From Astrocystis sublimbata (taxonomy: Eukaryota; Ascomycota; Sordariomycetes; Xylariales; Xylariaceae), in contig JAJNNY010000131.1 in the NCBI GenBank assembly GCA_022453515.1, positions 1 through 30,255 on the forward strand: a stretch of DNA of 30,255 bases. Direction: 5' to 3'. Below are positions 11,022 to 21,420 of the stretch, one piece after another. A program made the translations under genes and the position numbers. The first letter of the stretch is position 1. Every line of letters starts with the position of its first letter. Under the pieces are notes generated by a model, which made no database searches, was not told the origin of the DNA, and worked only from the letters and a program-made list of their open reading frames with translations.

Positions 11022-13350
11022 CTACCCTTTTTGACTCGACTCCTTTACTGTTGGGTTATATCTTTCTGACATGTTTATAGGCACTATATTTATGCCGAGC
11101 TGTTTCGCCTCTTGTTGAAATTTATGGGCCTCATATGCTTTGACGTTATCCCATTGTGGCCACCTGTCGCGCCCGTCTTTGTCGACGTATATCCCAACGA
11201 CAACGTTGTGCCTGCCATGCTCGTAGACAACGGGAGGCGGCAACAGATCAAGGGATCGTCGCTCAGCATCCCATCCGCAATCTTGAGGATCTAGACGTTA
11301 TGCAGGTGTCAGCACATCACATGGAGTACATGAGTCTGGATTCGATCCAGAGGTCGGCGCCATTTCTAAAAGTCTGGCGTGGACATAGGAAACATCTTAC
11401 CCGGAAGAATAAGCTCCATGCCTTGACTCCATGGCCTTGTAGTATCTACGCTGATAGCATTTCCGCAGCCGAGGAACTCCAAAAGCAGCTCACTTTTGAG
11501 TCTGGTGAATACCCTGTCATCTATGGGGGCCCGAGGAAGTAGAATCGGTTCGTAGCCATCCGGCAATGGCCTGGTCACTATGACTAAATGTCAGCATCTT
11601 TATTCGATGGTCCGTGAACGATGAAGAGGTAGCGGCAACCTACTCCACGGTGCATTTATCCATCCATATCGATGACCACTGTCCCACATCGACGTATCAA
11701 AATATTGCTCGGGGTGACCGTCGGGATAAGTGGCGATCTGGTATTCTTTTCGTGTGCTGTCGGTCACAAGCAGTATCTGGCCTCGGTCGAATCCGTGATC
11801 GGGCCTACCATACACTACAGAGGTTCAAGGTTAGCTGATTGAGTTAATGTTTGCAAGGGATACGGGATTCTTCTCGGCCAAATCTTCGCACCAAGTGTAT
11901 CGCGATGCACTTACCTCTGCAATTATACTCTCGCGGCGGGTCGTGGCGCAAGTTAGCAGCTAAGTTTAGGTCCGGGAGGTTTCTATCGAAAACGATTACT
12001 TCTTTTCCGAAAAAGTCCGCGATAACTTGAAGAATGCCTTCGAATTGACAGTACACTGTTATAAGCCTAGGGTCAGTTGCAGTATGGCAGACAATAACAC
12101 AGCATCTGTTCTTCAATTCCAGATGGCAAGCAAACCCATTGAATACGTACTAGGAGGGCCAGAGTCAGGTTTATTTATATACAATGACCTCCGGATGGAC
12201 ATATTGCCCCATAAGCGTTGGGAGTCAGGATCGCGATCCGCGATCTCTTGGCGTGACTGCTGTTCGAGGACTACGTACATCCTATGCCTCGGGTGGCTAT
12301 TGTGGACAACGTTTGTCAGCCCAAAGAAGTTTCAATGTTTTTGTGCAATACTTACTACTCATCATAGAGGACGGCATTGAAATAGTTCCAGATCTGGGAT
12401 TTGATGACAGCCCACGACTCGCGGTGTCGACCACTCGCAGGAGGTCCGTACCTATCAAAACTTAGACTCTGTTGCGGTGATTGATTGCGGCCAACACTGA
12501 ACTTACGCTAGGGAATACCACAGAGAGTTTCCATCATTCGGAAAATTCACACATACGAATTCGGCCTCGCCTACCGCATTGCTAGCGGTGAATCCAGATG
12601 TGGGGCATGCGTCCAGATATCTCGTCAGTTCGAGATATTTCCGAGACATGTTATCAAGCATCTCACGAGTGGTGAGGCTGAGGTCGCCGGATGGTTGGTA
12701 GAGAATCTGCAGTGTGTTTCGCAACGCTTTGCCTTGCCGTATACGAGCCGACATCTCCCGCCAAGTGGGTAAGGGGTCAGGCAGGTCCGCCCAAAGACGA
12801 GCTGGTAAGCCCCTTGGCCTATCTTGCGACGAGAGATTGATGCGCCCGTGGCTCCTGTCCCAGTTATCATACTTGTACTGGTGTAATGTTCGAACAGCCA
12901 CTCCGAGATGTTAGTTTGCTTCAACAAATTGAATATGCGCTGATGGACGTGGTTGGACCGTAAAACATACTCAAGCAAATATCCACTCTTCTCCTACGAG
13001 CCCTCTCGGACGGTACGTTCCGACGGTATCTCGCCGGCCCCGTCGCGTGCCATACTAAACCACAACACTCGTATTAGTGCCACCGTAGCTTCTGCATCGA
13101 ACGTCTGACTGGGCTACTTACCCAGTCTCCGAAAATAGTCCTCCGCCTGTTGCTGATTCGGTTTCCCGCGGAATGGGCGATCCTTCCTTGCCCCGAGCCC
13201 GACGTTATAATAGGCAATCTGGACATCTCCGTAGTCAGGTCGCATGTGAGTTTTTGATAATTCGTCGATAGTTTCCTGCCAGACGTCAAGAGGGTTGGCA
13301 ACGAGTGGATTAGGCGCAGGGCCACCTTGAACTGCACGTGGTGGACCCAT
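11022..13350 (-). CDS. OTU-like cysteine protease domain protein, nine exons, catalytic Cys replaced by Ser
   Basis: Reconstructed by hand. Exons: 13350-13122, 13054-12971, 12900-12507, 12451-12356, 12296-12189, 12066-11915, 11814-11644, 11577-11401, 11290-11022. All phases agree and give 559 aa. Introns are 55-122 bp; most have GTAAGT-type donors and CTAAT/CTAAC/CTGAC branch sites. The weakest is intron 5 (donor GTCATT, 12188-12067). OTU deubiquitinases carry a DGNC motif; here it reads FPNDGNSLWYSLA with Asp227 and Ser230 (codon TCT, 12526-12524). Downstream comes the family-like pattern of a helix after the active site, then LQVIADFFGKEVIVF and RGQILLVTDSTRKEYQIATY. There the usual His of the final strand is not visible (Glu378-Tyr-Gln). 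The domain spans about 215-395. The N-terminal 210 and C-terminal 160 residues are not recognised. If the alignment is right, this is a pseudo-protease. The 5' end (ATG 13350, G at -3) is less certain than the core. Confidence 0.7.
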
Positions 13351-13986
13351 CTCACTTCACTGGCTTCAAATGATACAGGTAGTTGAATTTCACTTTCAGA
13401 GAGTCGTTTCTCATGTGCATAGTATTTACGACTTTGGGAATATGTGAAGATACATTCGAGATTGGAAATGCCACAAGGGGGGCTGAATTGTTGGTCCTTT
13501 GTGAGACTTGGGCAATAATGCTGAATTCGGACAATTGGCAATGCTTCATTGTCCGGTTTTAGACGTTAGCGAGTATTACAAAGCTTTTGATATAGCATTG
13601 CAAACTGAACACGTGATCTATATTGAAGTAGGCTATGTTAATTTGTCCTTTGGGGAAAATTGTCGGATAGTGTACCATAAATCATATGCTTTTATGACAA
13701 TCACCCATCTCGTGCAAGCTCTGTTTGTCGCAACAGAATAACTTTGTCCAACGAAGAGTGTTAAAGCTATTGGGTAGCCGTAGTAAATACGAGCAAGGAA
13801 GTATATCCCCGGACAATCCAATGAACCTATCACGTTCAGCCCAGCTTATCTACGGGGCGTCTTCTTCTAAGCGTGATTAGCACAGCCATGAACTTGGACT
13901 TAAACCTTGAATCCATAGCCGTTGTCTGATACTAGCACTGCTTACTGACGAAAGCAGATACGGTGTAGCTGCGTTATCGTACTCTG

Positions 13987-14000
13987 CCACCGATCGGTGG
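13987..14000. repeat. Perfect 14-bp palindrome CCACCGATCGGTGG
   Basis: A perfect palindrome containing CCG-N2-CGG, the inverted-triplet form that binuclear Zn2Cys6 factors of fungi can bind. The nearest predicted start is the OTU-like gene at 13350 on the minus strand, 637 bp away. Regulatory role is inference only. Confidence 0.4.
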
Positions 14001-14659
14001 GACTACAATCAAATATGAAGGTGTAGGGGCAGGATGAGGATAGATAGAACACGATCTCTTCCTCAAACATCAGATGCTAAGAGGGGGCTTGGGATGACTA
14101 TCAAAAGATCTCAGGTTCTCACAAAGGCTCGAAAAGATTCAGGAGGGTTAGAAGCACCATTTAGAAACTAGATTGATTAGCAAGTACTCTTTCGCTGCAA
14201 TGTTGAGGTTATAACAATCGAGAAAATGTCTTAGATTTTCTTCATTAATGGTACTGGTCATCCTAAACATTTTTATGGTATGGAGAAATGCATACATCTG
14301 GGAAACCACAAATGTCTTTGCAAGAAAGCTCAGGAACTTCGAAGTCGATTCGCAAATGACGGCAAGAATGCTTGGAAACATGCCAGAATTGCCATTCTAA
14401 CTAACGTCGGTATGACCATTCATGCCCCTTTCATCCTTGGTTCTGGTAAAAAAGTCTGCCCCGTCCCCTTTCTACTGCCCTTGTCCCGTGAATCAAGAGG
14501 TAAGCCGGATGAACCACAACCGTCTTACGCGTGATGATATTGTCATACTGGTTTAATTACATGGCCAAATCTCAATACTCGCTCGGTCTACTCATGAGAT
14601 GGCATTTTATCGACTAGGAACCAGATATTATAGCACAGTCATCTGCTGCCACACCAGAC

Positions 14660-14679
14660 CTGTGTCGGTCCCGACACAG
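14660..14679. repeat. Hairpin with 9-bp perfect arms and 2-base loop
   Basis: CTGTGTCGG-TC-CCGACACAG, a strong inverted repeat inside the gene-poor stretch. It is not followed by a T-run and is not next to a predicted gene end. It could be a binding site or a remnant of a mobile element end; no partner copy was seen in the window. Confidence 0.45.
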
Positions 14680-15486
14680 AGTAGAGCTATTCTTATCGAG
14701 TACTAGTTCTTACACCCTAGAGTGACGATGACGGAGGAAGATGAGAGCCCCTTCAAGCTTAACTATGGCTGCGGTAAGCGCGGATCGAGGAGTTTCCCAC
14801 CTGTTCGTTTTGCCGTCTTGCCCCATAGATTGGCTAGGGCTATTCAAGTTCATTAACTATGCGTTGTCAACGTGGAAACCATTCGGGAACTTCCACGATA
14901 CGGATAGTAAGCCTGTTCAAGAGATCGACAAGTCGACTACAGGCCATTGACTGAATTTGGGTTTGAAGCCTGTACTAGCTCATTAGATATCTGCTTGGCA
15001 TATCTGAAGACTGTCATGTGGTTGACTCGATCACAGTGAAACCGGTATTCTTGATTCTGACTTACGCCCCTTTTGCAAGCGAACACTGCATGGCAGGATT
15101 AGACAGCCTGATGAAAACAAGTTTGGAACATCGTGTACCTTCTTTCGCCAGGACTCACCAGATTAGGATCAAGTCTGTGGAACTCTACCAAGGGAACCAT
15201 TCACACAATTCCACTGTGAAGGTCAGATATCCATGATCAGTAGAACTGTAACCTTGTCCACGGCATGTAGGTAACTAAGCGATGTTGAACCACGTAGTAA
15301 TATCTTTCTCTCAGACTGTCGGGACCAATCAGCTCCACACGCCGTCTACCCGTGGATAAATGTTGAGGCAGGAATTGGGGAAGTGACAAATTGATCTAGA
15401 AGTTTAGTCTTGCATGACAGATTCTGAACTGTTAACTGACGTCCAATCGGAGACCCGACCGCGCCTAGAGCGGACCTTCGCTTCCG

Positions 15487-15499
15487 CCCCGGTCCGGGG
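15487..15499. repeat. GC-rich inverted repeat CCCCGG-T-CCGGGG
   Basis: Perfect 6-bp arms around one base, within a locally GC-rich patch (about 15445-15535) of an otherwise more AT-rich gene desert. The arms contain CCGGGG, which fits the SYGGRG core recognised by CreA-type repressors. No gene starts close by, so function is unclear. Confidence 0.3.
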
Positions 15500-18470
15500 A
15501 TGACTTAAGTCCGCCCCAAGTGAGTCCACTCCTGCTAACCTTAGCTCGCCGTAGATCATATGGCTATGTTCAGGTATTCCACAAGCACAACATGAAAGAG
15601 AGGTGTGACAACAACGGCGGAAGAGAAAAAGCAATTTCTGCATCATTCGATTTGGCGAGAAGACATCCTCACGCTTGTTACACTTGCAATACAATGTCAT
15701 TACTATATACCACCCAGAAAAGTTCCATTGCATGTGGATGACGTTGGATGCATAGGTGAAACGACCATTTTGGAGATTTCATGCGTACTTTCTTCTTCTA
15801 TACATGTTGATGCACCGCCGTTTGGGCACCCGGTTGACCGGTTGAAGACTTCAGGAGGGGTGCGAGGTAAAAACAATAAAACTTGGCAGACTATTCCAAT
15901 GTACCCAACACGCAAGGTGAAAATAGAACGGCTGCATACTATTGACACTTGATGGAGTAGAGGTGGCCATCTAATAGTCATACCGTACGGTAGATACTCA
16001 CGGAAGTCTGCCATCCTTTTCTGGTCTCCGCTCGGGATGTCTGATTTTGTTTTTGTAGCGCTGAAGTTAAGGCATTCGACAGCCAACACCAGATGAACCA
16101 TCTCCGCTGCTATCACTTGGCGTACCGTTGATTCCATTGGCCATGCTAGTCTTGCGATCTTCAGGCTCCTCATTCCTCGACGGGCCAAGTACCCGCCGGG
16201 ACTACACGCATCCGTCAGCCGGGCTCACCTGAAGTGCGCGGATGCAATAAGATTCTTGACGGATGTTGTAGATAATTAATTGGGTAGCCGACTCTCGTTC
16301 GGCAATGCAGTGTAAGGTAGAATTGAATATGCGCCGCTGACATCGTTAACACCACACTCGTGCTGAAAATCATTCGATGTCGAATCTAGCCTGCTCACCG
16401 ACTTGGCAATATCCAAGGTTATCTTGCTTATGGCGAGAGCCATAGGACTGTTTCATTTTCCAAAGTGACATTATGACGGGGAGCTGCTTAAGCGAGTCTA
16501 TCTAAAGACGTGCGGCTGAAGACTTTGCCCCCGATGGCAGAAAAAGGGGGCTGTTGAGGTGAGAGGTTGGTGTCGGTCTGCCGCAGGATATTACTCAGAC
16601 CGTGCAAATCTACACAAGTAGAAAAACCAGCTACGAAATGATATCGGAAATTGCCTGCGTCAATGCGTGTGTATTGATGCTACGCCTCGCTATTTTGCCC
16701 TGATTGATGGCGCATGCTGTGCTCCTCTTCTACGTTTGGTGAACTGGTGATACTGCATGCGCCAACATGTCGAAAGCTTCGAAGCGTGCACACTCAGTTC
16801 TGGGAGACAAGCATACAAGGTACCCCAGCCGGCGCCAAGCTCGAGATGGGAACTAGATCCGGCCCCATCTTTACGTGCCGCGCCGAGATAACAGCGGCAA
16901 CAGGATCGCGACAATCCGCCTCGACCCCCTGCCAAATGCCACGACGCACTGCCAATAAGCGCTCAGGTGGCTTCGCGCTAAAGCTACTAACCATCAACTA
17001 TTTCCTCCGTGTGTCGCCAACCCGGATTCTGATTGCACGAAAACATTTTCAAATTGGCACTGCAACAACCGGCCAGGGCGCAAAACTTGGAAGCGTCCAA
17101 ACTACTGGCCTCTTAAACCCCTTTAGGCTGCAGTTGGAGTCAACGAACCTGTGACGATCTTGCCATACAGGGTTGATGGTTCTTCGCACCAGTCTCCCAC
17201 TGCCGATCGATTACAGAGCCTCAGCTGTCAGCCCTCACAAACCCAGTCGCGCTGACCAGCATCAACCGCAACATTGCCGTGTAGTGTCTCGTGACTTTGT
17301 CTTGCATGTGGCATTCTTCGCTACCGTAGTCGCCACGATGTGAACATTCACCGTATAACAGTCTTGACCAGGTTGAGCATGCCGAGCATACGTTCTAGAG
17401 AGACTAACCGCCCACGAAGGCCCCAATCCTGCCTACTGCGTACTTCACTTTCACGACTCCACTGTAAGCAGTAGTGGTTCGACACGCATGTGCAATTGCT
17501 GCTTACGGAGGCGCAGGTGGAGTTCCGACGGATACAGCGAAAAAAGCAACAACGTTTACCAGCGACACCTACTGATGCCTGAGCCTTGGCTCCTCAGCGC
17601 TTGGCATCACGCTTGCCATCAGCTGCCGGCCGATGAGTGTGATCAACTTTTCCGCCACCATGACATCGTCACATTAATTGGAACAGCCGAAAAAGAGGCA
17701 CACTCGAGCGCCACGCTGATGTACACATCATGCGAGCACGCTTTATCGTGCAGGTCGTCTTCGCATACAACATCCTAAGTGAGGGAAATTGAGCGGCTGT
17801 CGTGTAGGGCGAGGGGAACAATGCGTCCAGTAGTACGGAAAGCTTCTACTAGTATCAAGATTGGCAATATCGCTACCATATACAACTAGTCTGGAGAACA
17901 AGTGCAGAGCACCAAAGGAGTGGCCCTACCGTATCCCCACCACGGGAGCAATAGGACGGCGATTCGTTGCATCCCACCAACTCCTATCTCGCTAGCTTGC
18001 AATCCTTAGCACCCGAATAGGGCATTGTCTATGCAGCATTGGTGATAGTAACTGGATTACGAGATAGCTAGCAGCCGTTACTCCGCAATGTGTCGATTTT
18101 AGCTTCTGGGGAGAATTTCAATTCTAACCTGCTTGACCGACTAAACCAGACACCGCCTATGGCCTAAGGGGAGCAGCCAATGAGCCGTTGCCAATTGTGG
18201 TGTTGTTGGGTCTGGTTGCATGGTATCAAGGAATCTTAGTCGATGCCTTGTGGGCTAAGCTGTGGACACTTCACGGGACCCCGCATACCAACGATGACAA
18301 CACCATGGCAACTTCTAGTTTCGGGCCGGGAGTTGCAACTGTCACTTTGGCAACTCTAGTAGTTCAAGTGGCACAAATGACAACAGGAATTGTGAATTGA
18401 GACAATGGTTGTGCATGTTCAAGGCAAGTAGATGAATTATTTCCTACGGTAACGCACGTGTAGCATCAAC

Positions 18471-19045
18471 TTACTGTTCGGTAATGATGACAATTTCATT
18501 GATCTCGATTGCGGTGTCCCGGGAAATGCAAAAAGAAAAAACGGCTGTGGATTCTCCAACAGGGATATGAAATAGCAGCACGCTCTGAGCTGGCTCTCCA
18601 ACTCCGCAACGTACTATGGAGCTGATGCCGATCTCTGAAGCCTTGTACGTGTAATAGAGGTCACGGAGTATCCCGATCCGGGCGATCGACACCCAAGGTT
18701 GTAGTCCTGTAGTACTGCGCATGCCTGAATCTGCCAGATCCAGACATGCTGTGCCACCCAGAGATCTGAGTGTGACCCTGGCCGGATTGCCGGTAGGATA
18801 TGGTTCCTGTGAAATCTTAATGCTGGTACACAGAGATGCATATGCCAGGTCCAGTGTACCAGTGCAGTGCTGATCCTTGAGTTCTTGGGATTATTGTCAC
18901 AACGTGCGTTGACGATTTTACCGACAAGTGGGATGACGTCGGCTCGGCGCCACTAGAATTCAGGCAGGGCCATGGGAGCTGCAACCTCACCTCGAGGCGC
19001 GATGGTGATGATACCGCAACAGGCATCTTCATCGTCGATCATCAT
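18471..19045 (-). CDS. Uncharacterised 155-aa protein, two exons, divergent to the hydrophobin gene
   Basis: Exon 1 is 19045-18991 and exon 2 is 18883-18471. The intron (18990-18884, 107 bp) starts GTGAGG, has a TTGTGACAAT branch-like site and ends CCCAAG. Splicing links the two frames in phase 1 and removes an in-frame TAG that otherwise follows exon 1. The exon 2 frame is open for 140 codons back to 18890 and reads like a real protein (HCTGTLDLAYASLC, ARVTLRSLGGTACLDLADSG, and a C-terminal strand-rich part ending EINEIVIITEQ). The N-terminus is MMIDDEDACCGIITIAPR. No signal peptide or known motif; mostly beta structure by eye. The family is not recognised. Its ATG lies 219 bp from the hydrophobin ATG, so the two may share a promoter. 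The AAG acceptor is the least certain part; the alternative is a decayed gene with a stop and a frameshift. Confidence 0.5.
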
Positions 19046-19120
19046 CTGGGTAGGAAGATGCGGTTGGAGGACAGCAAGATCAGGATGGGACGGTGAAGCT
19101 CGAAGTTGACTCTTTTCGTC

Positions 19121-19128
19121 TATAAAAG
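19121..19128 (+). promoter_or_regulatory. TATA box of the hydrophobin gene
   Basis: TATAAAAG at 144 bp before the hydrophobin ATG, followed by a C/A/T-rich leader (CATCACCAGCATCAACTC...) typical of highly expressed fungal genes. Confidence 0.65.
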
Positions 19129-19264
19129 GAGGCCTTGGGTCGCCCTCAGTATCTCAAACTTTTCTATCATCACCAGCATCAACTCAGCAATCTCAAGCCT
19201 TCTTCACTCCAAACAACTCTTCAAAACTTTCAACTGTTCAACAGTCCCAACCAACTCAATCAAA

Positions 19265-19685
19265 ATGCAGTTCACCATCCTCGCTCTTGCCGGCGTCTTC
19301 GCCACCGCTGTCACTGCCACTCCCACCGGCGGCAAGCCTTACGTCCCCTGCCCCAGCGGTCTCTACTCCGTTCCCCAGTGCTGTGCCACTGACGTCCTCG
19401 GCGTCGCTGACCTCAACTGCTTCTCCCGTGAGTCCAGACTTCTGAGTTCTCACTGAAGAAACACACGGTTGCTAACAAACACTCAGCCTCTTCCGTCCCT
19501 ACCAGCGCCTCCAGCTTCAAGGGAATCTGCGCCAAGGGTGGCCAGCGCGCCCGCTGCTGCGTCGTCCCCGTTGTAAGTTGCCAATGGCCTCTCCATCTCT
19601 CCTTCAAAACTTGGTTCACTAACACTCTTCACAGCTCGGCCAGTCCGTCCTCTGCGAGACCCCTGCCGGTCTCGGCGAGCAGTAA
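19265..19685 (+). CDS. Class II hydrophobin, three exons
   Basis: Exons 19265-19427, 19487-19572 and 19635-19685 give 99 aa. Introns are 59 bp (GTGAGT, GCTAAC branch, ACTCAG) and 62 bp (GTAAGT, ACTAAC branch, TTCACAG). The family consists of small secreted amphipathic proteins that assemble at air-water and cell-wall surfaces. Residues 1-19 form a signal peptide (MQFTILALAGVFATAVTAT). The eight cysteines follow C-x9-CC-x11-C-x16-C-x8-CC-x10-C, exactly the class II pattern; PSGLYSVPQ and ATDVLGVADLN fill the first two gaps. The two introns, inside the coding part, match the usual gene structure. A TATA box lies at 19121. Codon use is strongly C-ending, as expected for an abundant product. It is divergent to the 155-aa gene. 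Which hydrophobin (adhesion, sporulation or cerato-ulmin-like) cannot be told from sequence alone. Confidence 0.95.
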
Positions 19686-20462
19686 ATGCTTACGCTCACT
19701 CAACCCTTCTACATCGATAATTCTGGTACATGACTTTTTAATGATGATGGGAAATGGAGCAAAGTAGTTTGAGGTGTCGAACTTTGACGGAACTAGTCTC
19801 ACTCAATTAATAAACGATGCTTCACTCTTACCTTTCTTGTGCTGTGCCTTGGCCGTGATGATTCCAGATAAGTGAATTGGAACTTGAAGTGAAGGATCTG
19901 ATGCGTTTTCAATGACTTGGAAACTAACTTCAAATTTGGACATTAGCCTCAGTTTCCAGTCTTATTACTCATGATGACATCTCTCTGTTCTTTGAATGAC
20001 GTGAACATGGTCGCGGCTGTTTACAACGACAGCGTTCACGGCTACGTTCGTCTAACTCAATATTTTCTCTGTGTTATGCGGGAATAGAAGCGTGGGTAAC
20101 ATGGAGATGATTGAGAAAGTATTGGTTCTCCCGCACCCTTGTCCTCTTCGCCTTTCTGCATTGTGTATTTTTATGAATTATCTGTACATTTCGCAATGTC
20201 ATCGTGATAGCCAATCGCCTTATCATTTCAGCTCATAATCGCGACCGAGATGTAAGGCCTAGTAGTCTTTCTAGTGTCTTCTCTCATTTAATATTCATTT
20301 TTAGACTGAACCCAAGATCAAGGGTCGTGGAAGTAGGAGGGCAGGGGGTTAGAATTACTAATCGTGTACCTCGGCCAGGGCTATAGCATCTTTATGCATT
20401 CATTACTAACACATGTGCATAGCGAAGTGTGTGGTATACTGGTGTACTATTCAATTGAGTAA
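19686..20462. other. Convergent 3' intergenic region
   Basis: Follows the hydrophobin stop and precedes (convergently) the stop of the broken membrane-protein gene. AATTAATAAA at about 19805-19814 could serve as the hydrophobin polyadenylation signal. No gene seen. Confidence 0.5.
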
Positions 20463-21420
20463 CTACTTCTCTGCTGCGTAGCAGAGGCGTGGAAGAACCT
20501 TTTCATATCCACGATGAACCCGTGACCATGTAGTGACCTTATTCCATATACCCCACCCCCCCGGAAGATACCCGATTATCAGACAGGCGAGACCGTGGCA
20601 GAATGTGTTGATGGTTTGGTGAGCGATTTCAACACGACGCTCGCGTGCTGCATTAGGGCCTTGACGGGAAATATCGAGTAGTTTGAGTAGGTCGTCCCCC
20701 ATACAGAAAATTAGGGCCTCGACGAAGAAGGCATATAAAACATGCGCCACATAAATCGAGAGCCACCATGTATAGATTGAGAAAATGCCGAAGGTCAAGA
20801 CATGAGCAAGCATCGCCCACATGGAGCTAGTCAAGACGCTGTCGCATGTGATGATAGAATAGGATATTGCCACTTTTTCACAATTGGTGCAGAACTAGGT
20901 AAAGCGATTTCCGGCGAGCATTGCGTCACAAGCAAGCTCCGTCTCCTTGTTGATCTTCTCTTGAGTGGCGCGTCCTTCCTCTAGCAAGGTAGTCGATTTC
21001 TGGGGTTGTTCGTCTACTCCGGGCATGGACAGATAGCATTTGGGATCTGGAATCCCGAAGAGCTCGGATGATAACAACTCATAGACTCTGAGGGATAAGA
21101 GCGGATACACCTCGAATTCAGTGTCCTCCCGTCGCTTGTGAAACTGTATGATGTACCATACTTCAAACCAAGTGATTTCCAATAGGACTCCAGAGACGTA
21201 GATCACGGAGAACCAGTGGAATACATCCTTGTTTCTAGGGATGAAGATACCCAATTTATCCGGGGTGATAGTCTGTTGATATGGAAACAAGGAGGACTAT
21301 AGCGTATGCGTAAGCGAGTTCGGCCAGGATCATCCACGTGATACCACCCCACAAGCAGAGAACACCGATGATTCGGCTCTTAATCGTAGTGAAGTCGACA
21401 CTAGACAAAATGGGCTCCAT
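20463..21420 (-). pseudogene. Broken multi-pass membrane protein gene (one frameshift, one nonsense codon)
   Basis: From the ATG at 21420 (AAAATGG context) to TAG at 20465-20463 the sequence reads as one protein, but in two frames. The length is 3n+1 (958 nt), which fits one inserted base. Part 1 has a membrane segment (IIGVLCLWGGITWMILAELA, then YAYAIVLLV) and shifts frame near 21270-21300. Part 2 has another (VFHWFSVIYVSGVLLEITWF) and a charged loop, and meets an in-frame TAG at 20897-20895. The same frame continues after it with further hydrophobic helices (WAMLAHVLTFGIFSIYTWWL, ACLIIGYLPGG) to the end. A C-to-T change of CAG would give the TAG. A hydrophobic open segment upstream (about 21425-21530) may be an additional first exon, but I found no splice that fits. 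Family not recognised; about 318 aa if intact. A sequencing error could explain the frameshift but is less likely to explain both lesions. Confidence 0.6.

Larger units (their letters stand above)
13351..18470. other. 5.1 kb gene-poor stretch
   Basis: No gene could be supported. Open frames up to 161 codons exist (16714-17154 plus, 15703-16188 minus, 15605-15952 plus), but they overlap each other on opposite strands and start at non-ATG codons or lack motifs. I could not build a consistent multi-exon model, although I could do so for the flanking genes. Composition is mixed, about half GC, without the extreme AT richness of the transposon at the right edge. Three notable inverted repeats are listed separately. 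Decayed genes or old non-coding repeats are possible. Confidence 0.45.

Noticed and set aside
11336..11350. T-arm-like stem CTGGA-TTCGA-TCCAG
   Set aside because: Loop is 5 bases, not 7, and no acceptor, anticodon or D arm fits around it; it lies in an intron of the OTU-like gene. No tRNA was found in the window.
15605..15952. 115-codon plus-strand frame (begins at GTG)
   Set aside because: No ATG near its start and no acceptable upstream exon; overlaps the previous candidate on the other strand.
15703..16188. 161-codon minus-strand frame with an internal GTGAGT...AATAG intron-like segment
   Set aside because: Starts at a non-ATG codon and has no recognisable domain. A nearby ATG (16144) opens an attractive Gly/Ser N-terminus but stops after 25 codons without a fitting splice.
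16714..17154. 146-codon plus-strand open frame in the gene desert
   Set aside because: No motif and overlapped by open frames on the other strand; length is possible by chance.
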